Below, one piece after another: positions 1-64,000 of a stretch of DNA of 64,000 nucleotides. Where the stretch lies: positions 133,660,421-133,724,420 of the forward strand of contig CM066733.1 of assembly GCA_033961575.1 (NCBI GenBank), given 5' to 3'. The stretch's first letter is position 1. Each line of letters begins with the position of its first letter. The position numbers and the translations under genes were made by a program. The stretch comes from Aselliscus stoliczkanus (lineage: Eukaryota > Chordata > Mammalia > Chiroptera > Hipposideridae). Under the pieces are notes generated by a model. It was not told the origin of the DNA. It made no database searches and was given only the letters and a program-made list of their open reading frames with translations.

Positions 1-1989
1 ATCTTTGATACACATACATACATATGTATGTAATTATGAACACATTACAGGTGTTATTTTAATAATCACCTGAGATTCTAATCTAAATAGCCCTTGGCAC
101 AGGGACACAAAAAACTAAGGGAGACATTTAAGAATGTGACTCTACCTCATAATAACCAGATCTAAAAAGAGAAAAAAAATGATTTCCTCAACAAATGTTG
201 CCACTGAGGTGGCAATTTTCACCTCTTGATGGTAATAAAAGATACAAGTCCTCACCTCCCACAAACAAAGAAACAAACACCACCTCTATACAATTCTGTG
301 ATTGTTTAAAAAAGAAAAAGCATTGCAACATTTGGATGTATATAATGTGAAATATGGCCATAAGAATAAAGCACTATGTTTAAGTCCTATATTGAGGTAT
401 AGGTAACATATTTTAAATATATGGAAAACTTAAGTTGTTAAAACTCAGGCAACCTGTACTTGTTCGCTCAAAATATTGCTACCTAGATTTATTTATTTAT
501 TTTTTTTTGAGGGCAGTGTCACTGGCCCTCATATGTGGGACCGAACCAGGGCTGCTGGCTTCCCAAGCCAGCTCTTAACCATCGCGCCACTCAGCCGGCC
601 CAGCTACCTAGATTTTTAAACATATATTTTCACCTTTCTTTGGCACCTGCTCACATAGATGCTTATGAGCACTAAAAACATCAATAGTAATCAAGGGCTA
701 GAAAAATAAGGAAAAGATGTGTGCCAGAAATAAGTTTTAGTTGAATGATAAAATACAATTATTCAAAAGGCATACATAAAATTTGTCCCTTGGAAACTGA
801 AGTGTCTAGGCAACGGTGTGAAACAGTTGTTTTCTGTGAAGGAGATGGCAGTCAGTTAAATTCTTCTTCATTGAAAAAGAAAATATTTCACTGACAGCCA
901 CATGGATGATTTGTATGCTAATTGTTAGAAGCCTTAGTTCATTATTTAACATGCCCAGACACTGAATAGGCTAGTTTGTAGTTTACTTATACCTGAACAA
1001 GTTGTTCATGTGCAGATTCTAGAACGTTTTTATTTTAAGCACACCATTTTGCTTCAGAAGCAGTTACTCTGGAGATTAGGCACCAAACCTTTTATGTTCT
1101 CAATGAGGATGCTACCTTCCTGCTGAGCCTAACCTGGGGCACCCAGCTCATCAAGTTCCCTAAACCAATTACAAAGGCATCTCATTTTAGCCACCTCGTC
1201 CCCACCCCAAACCAAAATAATGATCTACCAATCTCTCAAACACATTAAAATAAACCACCCAACAGGAAGCAGCACGACTTCAAAGTAAACAAGTTCAAGG
1301 CACTTGGTCATATTTAACCTCAGGTATTTTGGCTGGAGGGATTAAGTCAATCGACTTTGGGTGCCCCAACTCTTTCTAGCAGAGCAGATACATAATTTGC
1401 CAACACTGTTATAGTTTTTTTGGACCTTTCGCATTAAAATAAGCATACCATCTATAATCAAGAAATACCTCTTTGGGGGCGGGTGAGCCTTACATTTAGG
1501 AAATAATTGTTTCCGATTATGTGAGCATGTGAGCAGAAAATACGTGGCAATTGCGGAGAATGCCATTTGAGTCTTTTAAAAATAAGACACTGCCTCACTG
1601 CCCTCAAGTGTAGGAAGGTACCAGAAAGTTTACCAGCCCAGCAGAGAATAAGAGGGGAATACGAGAGAGGGGCGGATTTGGCAGGACAGTCTCTCAAGAA
1701 AAAACTATCACGAGGGGGGAAATGGTTCACATTTAAGTTGGAAGGGGTGCGGGGGAGACTTCCACCTTGAAGATATGAGCGCCTGTCCTTGAGTGTGGCT
1801 GTGGAGGCTGCGGGATGGGGGGTCCTCCACACAGAGCCCTGGGGAGCGGAGCCATTGTTCCCCCCTGGAGGTGGTGCACGGACTTAAAACACGAACTCAG
1901 GACCCTTTCAAGTCAACGAATGTCTGAGCCCTTCCAGTCCTCAGCGCAAGGCCCCACCATCCTGCCACCAACCCCTGCCCTCTGGAGCC
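1..1989 (-). other. MAP7: MAP7 intron 1 (part)
   Basis: Non-coding sequence downstream of the first MAP7 donor. It contains one antisense SINE (491-602) and otherwise A/T-rich unique sequence; GC content rises from about 1450 toward the CpG island. The short open frames here have no recognisable protein. Confidence 0.75.
491..602 (-). repeat. tRNA-derived SINE, short form
   Basis: Reversed copy with a T-rich head (A tail), then ggcagtgtcactggccctca, the B-box-containing tRNA-like part, and a terminal ggccggcc-type block. It is flanked by a 13-bp direct repeat gctacctagattt at 478-490 and 603-615, a clear target-site duplication. Confidence 0.93.
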
Positions 1990-2541
1990 CCCCAACCTCG
2001 GTCTTCTCGGGAGCGGATCGTAATTTCGGACCCCTGGAGGCGGGCAGGGGGGGAGACCCTCACCGCGGGACCCCCGCGCCGAGCTGCGCACCGCGGCAGG
2101 CACAAGCCGGAGGGGGCGCCCGGGGACCGAGAAGCCCGCCCGTTGCACCTGGCCGAGGGTTTTCCGGACGGTTGTTTGGTTTGGGGATATGATTTCCCTA
2201 TGCAGCTGAATTAGACGCAGCCGGGCAGGGGGGAGGAGAGCGGCCAGCGTCTCTCCGTGGCCCCCTCCCGCGCGCGCTCCCTGGCGGCTTTCCACCTGTT
2301 GCAGTCCAGCCGAGGTGGAGCGCGAAGGGGCGACCGGGGCTGGGCGCCGCGCGCAGCGCCCGCGGAGGGACCGCGGAGGGCGGAGGGCCGGCGCTCCCAG
2401 CCCCGGTGCGCAGCGCGCCGGGCCGGCCGGGCCGCGGCCGCGCGGGAGGGGAAGGGGGTCGCCGGCGCCCCGCGCGAGCCCGCCCGCCCGGCTGGCCGCC
2501 CCGCGCCCGCGGGACCCCCGCGCGCCCCGCCGCGCAGTCAC

Positions 2542-2608
2542 CTGTTTCGCTCGGCACGGCGCCGTCGCCGCCCCGGGGGCTGTCGCCGCCAGCTCTGAGC
2601 TCCGCCAT
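2542..2608 (-). CDS. MAP7: MAP7 (ensconsin) first coding exon
   Basis: MAP7 is a microtubule-associated protein that binds microtubules and recruits kinesin-1. The exon starts at an ATG in good Kozak context (GCACCATGGC) and encodes MAELRAGGDSPRGGDGAV followed by PSET, 22 codons plus one base. It ends at CAG|GTGACT within the CpG island. The residues closely match the N-terminus of human MAP7 (MAELGAGGDG...), and the phase-1 end fits the following Ala codon. The remaining exons lie left of this window. The position next to the 3' end of MAP3K5, same strand, matches the human gene order. Confidence 0.88.
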
Positions 2609-2850
2609 GGTGCTCCGATGACGCGTCCGGAGAGCCGCTCCGCCCTCTTCCTCGGCTTCGCTCCCGCCGGCCCCCGCCTGCGGGGCTGGCGGCCCAGACA
2701 GGTGAGCGCTGTCAGGGGAGGGCGGGGGCGGGGGCGCCCGGGAGCCCGCGCGGCCTGGGCCCGGGCGCGCCCCCTGCAGGCCAGGTGCGGCGTGGCAGCC
2801 GCTCGGATGGACGGCTGAGGCGTCCCGGCTGCAGGAGCAGCGCGCGGAGC
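2609..2850 (-). other. MAP7: MAP7 5' UTR / core promoter region (approximate)
   Basis: GC-rich DNA immediately upstream of the MAP7 start codon on the minus strand. The 5' UTR and start sites must lie here, but the boundary cannot be read from sequence alone. Confidence 0.5.
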
Positions 2851-5570
2851 CTACGGCCTGGGCCCCGGGTTCCTAGCCACCGCCGTGGACTGCTGCCGGC
2901 TCCTGGAAGCTGAAACAGGATCAGCGACGCTGGGTGGCTCTCGGGCCTGGGACTGGAACGGTCCGAGGGTCAGCCCAGGTGAGATGAGGACATAGAGACG
3001 CTCGGTTCCAGTCTGAACGCTGAAGCAGCCGTGTGGGTTTTGAAGTTCATGGTGACAATGCAAGAGTAGGACGCCACGTGAAAAGCCGAAGTCCGTGGGC
3101 TGGCTTCCACACTAGGCTCCAGCCTCGACCTGCGTTTTTAGGACGCCGTGGCTGGTGACCTATCTTTTCACCAGGCCTTTGTTAATCTGATGAGCCCCAG
3201 GGCACACAAGTTAGTGAAAGTTGCTTTTCTTATTCTTAGTTTCAGAGTAGTAACTACCTTGTGACTTCTGGCTTGCACGGGAAGATCAGGAAGAGCAATA
3301 GGCAACAATTTTTTTTTTTTTTTTAAAGAAACAGATTATTTGTTGGGGAGAAACCAATTTCTGCTCTAACTGGCAAGTTAATGATAAGTAACAAGATACT
3401 GAGGGAAACAAATATAGCCTGCATAAATGGAAACATAGGAACAAAATCTAGCAGCCAACAGTTCTGTGTGGTTACACAGCAATGCACTCCCACAACCTCC
3501 GTTGTCTGAACAACCAGCAAGCGTCCAACAGTTTAAAACTCTCTCAAGGACTTCAGCGGAATTGGATGCCCAAGAGTGTCTGAGAAGAGTGCTGGGTTTC
3601 TGCAACAGTGACAGTTCTCGCCATCCTTTCATGAGAAACCTGCCACTCTGAGCCCAGGAATGGACTGTTTTTATTGGTTTACTGGTTCACTGGCTGATTC
3701 AGTAGGGGTCTTGACTAAGGGACACTTTGCTTTGGTTTGTAGTTACGGATTTTTCCTTAGTGCTATTTCTACAGTAGATTAGGCAAACTGATCATTTAGC
3801 AATGTGAATTTCCTAAATCACATTCAAATCACTGATCAGACTTATAATCAATAAAATAAAGCATAATTGATTTATTTTAATCAATAAAATAAAAAACCTC
3901 AGCTTGGACCCCAGCCAAGATATATTTTACTGCATCAAGTCATCAGAGTTTAACACTTTCCTGTGAACATCAGAAAGACTCTCTTAGCTGAATTTAGAGC
4001 TGAACTGGGGAAGAACCTTGGAAAGGGGAGATTTGTTTTCAACCTTCTGATTTACTACCTAAAGTAAACCACTGAGTGCTCTCTTGGACCCCACCCCCCC
4101 ACTTCCCCCAAATTAAGACACTGGTGTTTATTTGTGTGTGTTCTGTGTGTGTGTTTTTGGTGTGTGCTTATCCTGTCTCCCATTCTTTTGCTAACTTCAG
4201 TTTTAGTCTGTCACAAGTTACACAAAAATAAGTGCAGTAAGAAACACACTCAAATCCTGCATTTTCTTGGGCCCTGTACACACTTAATGCTGTGTCTAAA
4301 TGGTGGGCTGTTGCATGAAAATGCAGGAATGGATGATATCTGTGAAATGTCATGTGCCATCACGTTGTACTTTGTGTTATACTTCACTTAGAACACAGAT
4401 GCCATCTTGAGCTCCCACATCCATCTCAAAATCTCTCAGTCATCATAGTTGATTTCCAGGGGGAGGAGCTGTACCTCCTGATGCCATCTGCTCCCCTCCT
4501 GTCTCATTTGAATCCCCATCCCTCTTATCTCCCTACTCCCAAAATTCCTCTTCATTCAGGGGCTCTACCCCAACAAACACATTCAGGACTCTGATTCTGA
4601 AAATTTCTTACCACCCTCCCAAATCTATCATCATACATTTTATTCACAAAAGGTAATAAATATATGGACTCTGGTGCCATTATTATGTTTGTTTAACCAG
4701 CTGTAATCTCCTTGCCTGTCTACAAAAACTTCCCAAGGCACAATCAAATTACCTATTATTTTTAAATCTGTCATTCCCCAATAATTTCTGCAGGACCCCA
4801 TCCTCTTATTGTCTTCCTCTTGCTTACACCACTGGCCTGGTTTTCTGTATTTCCCTATGGCCACTCCTCTTGTCTCCTTTGCAGACTTCAATTCCTCCTC
4901 CTTCTTATATCAGCCTGAAACCTTCCTTCTCCCAAAATATTAGGCCACAACCTTTCTACCTTTCACAGCTTTTATTTACTATTATCTCCATCCAGGTGAC
5001 TCCTAGACCTAGAATATATACGCTTGACCTCAGTCCTAACATACACCAATACATTCTCAATGGTCTTTGCACATTTCTAACATGATTCATCCTGCCATTG
5101 CTTCATCATGTCCCAAACCAATTCCCCCTCCAAACTTGCCTATTTTCTGATTTTCTTTTACTCACAAAGGCTCAACATCTATCCTTTCCTCTCATCATCA
5201 CTGCCAAAATTGTAGTTCCCAAATTTTGTCAATTCATTTTTAATTTCACCCTTTCAATTCCTACTACTCACTCCTAGACCCTCCTTTGCATCCAAAACAC
5301 TCTGAACTGCTGTCCAATTTCTGTTGCCTCTAATTTACCCAAAACCATGTTTTTCCCAATTAATATTCTCATATAGTACTATACACACATCCTCTCTTGC
5401 ACAAAAACCTTAATAGATCCCCCATTTCTACACAATTAAATACCAAACTCCACTTCCCTGACCATCCCCAATCACACCTTGAGCTCTCAACTATCCCATT
5501 TTCCACTTTTCATCAAATATGAGATTAAATTTTTTGTATGCTTTAATGCAATACAAAAATTGTTCACTTT

Positions 5571-5753
5571 TGGGGGTGACCAATTAGCTCAGTTGGTTAG
5601 AGCATGGTGCTGATAACACCAAGGTTGCCGGTTGGATCCCCGCATTGGCCACTGTGAGCTGTGCCCTCCCTAAAGGAGTCAACTATGCCACTGTAGCATG
5701 AAAGCAATGTGTAACCAATGACCATGGCTGTTCCCCAATTAAAAAAAAAAAAA
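5571..5753 (+). repeat. tRNA-Ile-like SINE
   Basis: The head reads agctcagttggttagagcat and gctgataacaccaaggt, an isoleucine-tRNA-like A-box and anticodon arm, followed by a B-box-like gttggatccc and a body ending in ccccaatt plus poly-A. Flanks share an imperfect repeat (attgttcactttt / aaattcacttt). Confidence 0.88.
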
Positions 5754-5769
5754 TTCACTTTCTCTCGAA

Positions 5770-6215
5770 CTTCGTAAATCCCTTTCTGCCTTCATTCTTG
5801 GAGCTCTGTGCCTTGATTGACTTCCTGGTCCTGCTTATTTAACAATTCTAAGGCCCAGTTTGAGGTCTACCTCCTTGATGAACCCTGTTCCACCAGCCCT
5901 GGCTCCAGGTGAACTTGTCCTCTGAGACTGCACAGGCTTCTGTGCTTGCCCTTCATCCAGCCTTTAACACAGACTAGGAGGGATCTGTTACTGTAATTTC
6001 TCTCTTCAATCTGACATGAATTATTGGTGGCAGGGACTTGGTCTTCTTGTTGTCTATAGCGTATCTAGAAAGTCTGGAGCCTCAATTATTTTGTTTACAA
6101 ATTGCAGATGTCCTTGATGACATCATGTGCATTGCCTGTATTCTGAACTTAATGGATGCCATGTGTATCTCTCCTGCTGCTACAGTGCTTCACACATAGT
6201 AGGCATGCCAGTGGG
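5770..6215 (+). repeat. L2 fragment
   Basis: Old LINE-2 3' sequence: L2-type phrases such as ctccttgatgaaccctgttc, tggcagggacttggtcttct and cacatagtaggcat. Diverged. Confidence 0.65.
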
Positions 6216-6419
6216 TTAACAACAATTACTCATTGCCAAACCATTCTATGTGATGGTTTAGGAATAATTGCAACAAAATACGCAATGAAAGAATTTGGAG
6301 AGAGATCAAAATGTAGTAAAAAAATAGAAACATTGGATCTACTTTTCCCAGCAAATCCTGGTTTTGTTCCTCTTACAAGACTGCCGCCACCACCCATGCA
6401 AAATTGTTGTTAGCAACCA

Positions 6420-6640
6420 TCTTTCCAGGTTCAGCTTCTGGACCTTCACTTCTCTGGGAAGCTTTTCTTGATCCCCTCTGGCAGTCAGATGTAGCTATAG
6501 CACTGAACTGCATGTACAGTTGTACTCTGTCTTGATTCCACCTCTGGCAGTGAACTTCAGGGTCAAGAACTGTGTCTTGCTCGTGCACCACAATATATAG
6601 CACCCAGTATGTATTTAATAAATACTTTTGAATGAATTAT
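6420..6640 (+). repeat. L2 3'-end fragment
   Basis: It carries the L2 tail pattern ending in cacccagtatgtatttaata / aatacttttgaatgaatta, preceded by gggaagcttttcttgatccc. Confidence 0.75.
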
Positions 6641-6659
6641 AAGAGGTAATAGCAGGCTG

Positions 6660-6840
6660 CCTCTGAGTGCTTAGTATTATGGTAATACTCACCTTACCTG
6701 CATTATTTTATTTAAATCTTACAACAACCCTGTGAAGAAGGTACCCTGTTTCCATTTCAGATAAGAAAACTGAGACTTGGAGAGTTTAATTAATCTGCCG
6801 AAAGTCAAAAGGTAGGTGATAGTTTTGCTCCAGGGCTATG
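6660..6840 (-). repeat. MIR
   Basis: Reverse-oriented MIR core: aaccctgtgaagaaggtacc, then aagaaaactgagacttggagag, the highly recognisable 'gaggaaactgaggc' region. Confidence 0.85.
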
Positions 6841-8069
6841 TGTTTAGATCCTTGCTACACTAAATGAACAATGAATGGTAACCATCTACTACCACCCCTA
6901 TGGAAGGGGACTCTCCATTTCTCTCTCTGGGTGTCACTTACAATAAAGAAGTGGGACTTGATATTGTTAAATCATCTGTAGAGCTTTTTAAAAGGATCTC
7001 TGAGCCCTATCTCAGACCTATAAAAACAGGTTCTCTATGGTGTTGGCACCAATATTTTTTTAAAAAAGCATCCAGGTCATTTTAAAGTGAAGCTAGGTAT
7101 AGAATCACTGGCCTAGATTGATACCAAATGCCTTTAAATGGAACCTTTCATGAAATTTGGGCCATAGTGGAACTCCCTTCTTTTGTGTCTAAAACCCAAA
7201 ATTCTGACAAAAACCTCGTAATGCGGGCCTGGAGATGTATGATGAACTATGTGGGGGGAGGAACATTTGCTCACAAAGACAGGGCAGGAGGAAGACCCCA
7301 AGAAAAGACCGAAAAGACATGGTTGAACAGAGGTAGTCTGATCCTATATACGGTCTAAAAGAAACACTTAACCATTCCAACTGGGGAGATGAACTGTGGC
7401 TTAATAAAAAAGTTACCCTGTGGTTAAATATGAGGGAAATGACATATCATTTAATTTATATCTCACCTCCTTTGAAATTTCCCTACAGGATACAAGAGGC
7501 AACTAACTATCTGTCCTTAGGATTGGGAAGTAAAAACAAGATGCAGTTATGTTGTTACAAATATCAAATGAGAAGATACTGGTGAGAACTTTCTATATAA
7601 TCTAATGCAATATAAAATACATTGTACTTTGGTTTTCACGTAGAAATAAAGATGGCTGTGTTTTACTGAAGACTGTTGTATATGGGTCAAATCATGATAC
7701 GTGAACATCCGTATGTTATTTTTATCTTGCAAAATAAACAATTTCCTCTGTATTTAAGAAATTTGTGTATCTGACTCATCACCCATCTAGGAACTGTAGA
7801 CTTCATTCTATGAATATGGGTGGACTTATAAAATATAATATTCAGCTTAAAATAAAAATATTTCCCTCAATATGAAAACTATTAGTTTCAATAGTATCCA
7901 CTAGGATACTATTTGCAGACTTTGACATATACAGTACTTATTCATGATAACTTAGGGCCTTGAGAAAAATACACTAACTTCCTTTTACTTCCTTTTTTCT
8001 TTGCCCTCTTTCTTGCCCCTCTGTTACCTGAGGAACAACTTGTATGTCAGTTGTTCTTTGCTTACTTGA

Positions 8070-8886
8070 ATAGAAGACAGATTGTATTTAATGTTATAGT
8101 TGAAAAAACAATTAGAAATTTGATGCAGTAATTTATCTAGTTAGTCAAAGCAAAATAAGAATACTTTAGAATTTATCAAAACAGTATGTTGACAGTCTTT
8201 TTACTTTTTAGAGTAAGTATGACACAATGGATAGCTTTAGAACAAGCTACCGTTACTATGATTCGGGCATGTGCAACTGGTACAGTTCAGTAGTACAAAC
8301 ATGACTCAAACAAATGTACTATAGGCCAGAAACTTAAGTTACAAAATATGGTCAATATAACAATTAATACAGATAAGTAAGTAAAAACCATTGCTCTCAG
8401 ATTGTGCATACTTAAAAAAAACAAACTTTATACAATAATTGAAATTATGCACTTCTACTCAGATTATTAGAGCGTATTACAAACACACAAAAGCCTAAAA
8501 AGTTATGGTCACATTTTAGTTTTGTTCCAGTGATGCACAATCACGATATGTTATATCCATTTCATGTGAAATAAACATTTGGCTGAAGTACAATAGCTGC
8601 TGAGTTCAAAATATTTCCATAAAAACGTTTAGACTAAAATAATCCTAAACATCCTAACGTCCTAATGCTTAGGATTATTTTGAGAGTCCATACGAAGTGT
8701 CCTTATGAATTGTAGAAATAGAAGCAGTTAGGAAGTTTCAGTGTATTTTGTCTGGTTTTTAACACAAGTAAACAAATACTGGATTTAAAGTGCAGCTTCT
8801 TTCCGCCCTCCCTAAGAAAGATCAGTTCTGTGTTATTTGTTTAGAATCTCCATGGAAGGCTGGAAACAAAATGAGCGACAGTCAAG
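8070..8886 (-). other. MAP3K5: MAP3K5 3' UTR (approximate left end)
   Basis: Sequence following the TGA on the minus strand. I found no canonical AATAAA for about 1 kb; the nearest variant signal is ATTAAA at 8087-8092 (plus-strand tttaat), which would place cleavage near 8070 and give a 3' UTR of roughly 800 nt. The stretch is A/T-rich and shows no recognisable interspersed repeat, as expected for a UTR. The exact end is inferred. Confidence 0.5.
8087..8092 (-). terminator. Candidate polyadenylation signal (ATTAAA) of MAP3K5
   Basis: ATTAAA on the minus strand about 800 nt after the stop codon. It is the best-placed hexamer variant before the intergenic L2/MIR fossils begin. Another ATTAAA lies near 7450. 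3'-end sequencing would decide between them. Confidence 0.35.
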
Positions 8887-62865
<53,979 letters not shown>

Positions 62866-64000
62866 CTACGATGGAAGTCAGTATGTGGTCACTCATAATA
62901 CATAAAATATGAAATATGAACAATTATGTTCCAAAATGACTTCGGAGCCCAAAAATGGGAGTCAGAGTCAGGCAGTAAACTAACAGTATCAGTGAGAACA
63001 ATTAAGATTTTTCAAAAAGAAAATACAGGTCGCTAGGATTTTTGAGAAATTTCTGACCTAACCGCGCTTCAAGTAATAGTAACATAATATAGTATAGAAT
63101 TAGAATAATAAAGCTAGACAAGGTCACAGAAAAGTTAAGAACGTGGACTTGGATATCAGATCAAAATTGTTCACTTTGGTGTGATTTGAGGCAAGCTCCT
63201 CCACTTCTCTGAGGCTTATCCCTTAATTATAAAATACACATATCTACATGAATATACATATCTATCTCATAGGTTGTTATGAAGATGATTTGAGGTAATA
63301 CTTATAAAGTGCTTAGCACAGTGCATTTATTAAATATTAGCTATTGTTGTTTTGCTGCTGTTAATATTACTTAAAATAGGCTAAAACAAAAATACCTATA
63401 TTCTGGAATAGTGTCTCTAAATTCTGAGGTGACTGTTTGATATAGTGTTGGCCACTACGACCTTTCATGTCAGTGACTAAATCTGCCCGAGCTCCTCAAT
63501 ATCATACACACAGGGTCCCATAAATACAGACTGCGAAATATTGATGTGAACCAAGAATAGCTGGCTTATTCTTGTTTGTGACAGAAGCCACCTTTCTTTT
63601 GCTGACATTTTCTTCAGGAAACTCTTGTAAAAAATTTTTTTTTCTTCTGGAGACCAGTTCTGAGCCAAGAAAAATAATTATGGCAAGAAACAGAATTGCC
63701 CCTGTAACACTAGCTGCACCTACCCATTTGGATGGGATGCTAATAGTTTCCAGACATAAAATAAGGCAGGCACTCTGGACGGGGTGATCTCATCACTGGC
63801 AGGGCATGCTGGGCATTGCCAGCCCAAGGAAGAGCAGGTTACAGGGTGACAAAGAAAGCTTACTACCAGAACTCAGGACCTTTCCTCTACCTCTGTAGCT
63901 ATGAGATAATAGAAAATATATATTGGTTTCTGGCCCCCATTCTTGGCACGGAGCTCCTAAAACCCTTGCAAATTCCTAAGTGATAAGAGAGTCAGGAGTA
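62866..64000 (-). other. MAP3K5: MAP3K5 intron upstream of exon A (part)
   Basis: Non-coding to the window edge; the preceding exon is outside. It has a MIR (63135-63350). The last 100-200 bp (ggcccccattcttggcacgg, agctcctaaaacccttgcaa, attcctaagtgataaga) resemble the start of an endogenous-retrovirus-type LTR, tentative. Confidence 0.7.
63135..63350 (+). repeat. MIR
   Basis: Sense MIR: gtgatttgaggcaagctcct, ccacttctctgaggcttatc, cataggttgttatgaagatg, aagtgcttagcacagtgcat. Confidence 0.88.

Larger units (their letters stand above)
1990..2870. promoter_or_regulatory. MAP7: CpG island, MAP7 promoter
   Basis: A sharply GC-rich stretch dense in CG dinucleotides, in contrast to the A/T-rich surroundings. 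It contains the first coding exon of MAP7 on the minus strand and its 5' UTR, so it is the gene's housekeeping-type promoter. No obvious TATA box is visible. Transcription start sites should lie to the right of 2608, around 2620-2850. Confidence 0.85.
2871..8069. other. Intergenic region between MAP7 and MAP3K5
   Basis: About 5.2 kb separating the MAP7 promoter from the MAP3K5 3' end. It holds an isoleucine-tRNA-like SINE (5571-5753), L2 fragments (about 5770-6215 and 6420-6640), a MIR (6660-6840) and a probable hAT/MER5-like fossil (about 6965-7110). Nothing coding was recognised. Confidence 0.7.

Noticed and set aside
1815..2818. Several long open frames on both strands in the GC-rich region (for example 1897-2541 minus, 2315-2818 plus)
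   Set aside because: Low-complexity Arg/Pro/Ala/Gly translations typical of CpG islands, where stop codons are rare. Only the frame starting at 2608 on the minus strand matches a known protein, and only up to its donor.
5576..5640. Possible isoleucine tRNA gene
   Set aside because: Only the head of a SINE: no foldable complete cloverleaf, and it is followed by the SINE body, A tail and flanking duplications.
63477..63668. Possible upstream MAP3K5 exon or other gene
   Set aside because: The translation does not match the ASK1 sequence expected before exon A and lacks plausible splice borders; treated as intron.

Overview
This is a mammalian nuclear genomic window. It shows spliced exons with GT-AG borders, long introns, one CpG island, MIR/L2/L1/MaLR fossils and lineage-specific tRNA-derived SINEs. 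The SINE types have tRNA-like heads ending in a terminal 'GGCCGGCC' block, often a 'caactagattgaagaacaac' type body and a 'ccccaataaa' plus A-rich tail. Together with two mariner-like MITEs they suggest a laurasiatherian, most likely a bat, possibly a rhinolophoid one. That assignment is inference from memory and was not tested.

Two protein-coding genes are recognisable, both on the minus strand. At the left, a CpG island (about 1990-2870) holds the promoter and first coding exon of MAP7 (ensconsin); its start codon is at 2606-2608 and its first donor follows 2542. Everything left of 2541 is MAP7 intron 1. From 62865 down to 8887 lie 17 consecutive coding exons of MAP3K5 (ASK1), covering the last roughly 730 codons. 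They encode the end of the region before the kinase, the complete Ser/Thr kinase domain, the 14-3-3 motif, the C-terminal regulatory region, a coiled coil and the C-terminal SAM domain with its stop codon. If the gene has the 30-exon layout of human MAP3K5, these are exons 14-30. All phases join without a frameshift or internal stop, and every intron is GT-AG. The gene order MAP7 - MAP3K5 and the shared orientation match human 6q23.

The coding exons are a small fraction (about 2.3 kb) of the window. The rest is intron and about 5 kb of intergenic DNA between the 3' end of MAP3K5 and the MAP7 promoter, filled with interspersed repeats. Many young SINE copies carry clear target-site duplications (491-602, 13732-14163, 18089-18235, 20134-20618, 28410-28543, 39227-39329, 42090-42201, 42760-43177, 56110-56259, 61829-61935). 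Notable structures are a 21-nt microexon just before the 14-3-3 motif of MAP3K5, an 80-bp near-palindromic mariner-type MITE inside a SINE that also carries a second SINE, another 131-bp mariner-type MITE inside an old DNA transposon, a SINE with three tRNA-like units, and several long microsatellites. I saw no undescribed multi-gene system; the most unusual material is in the transposable elements and the splicing architecture.
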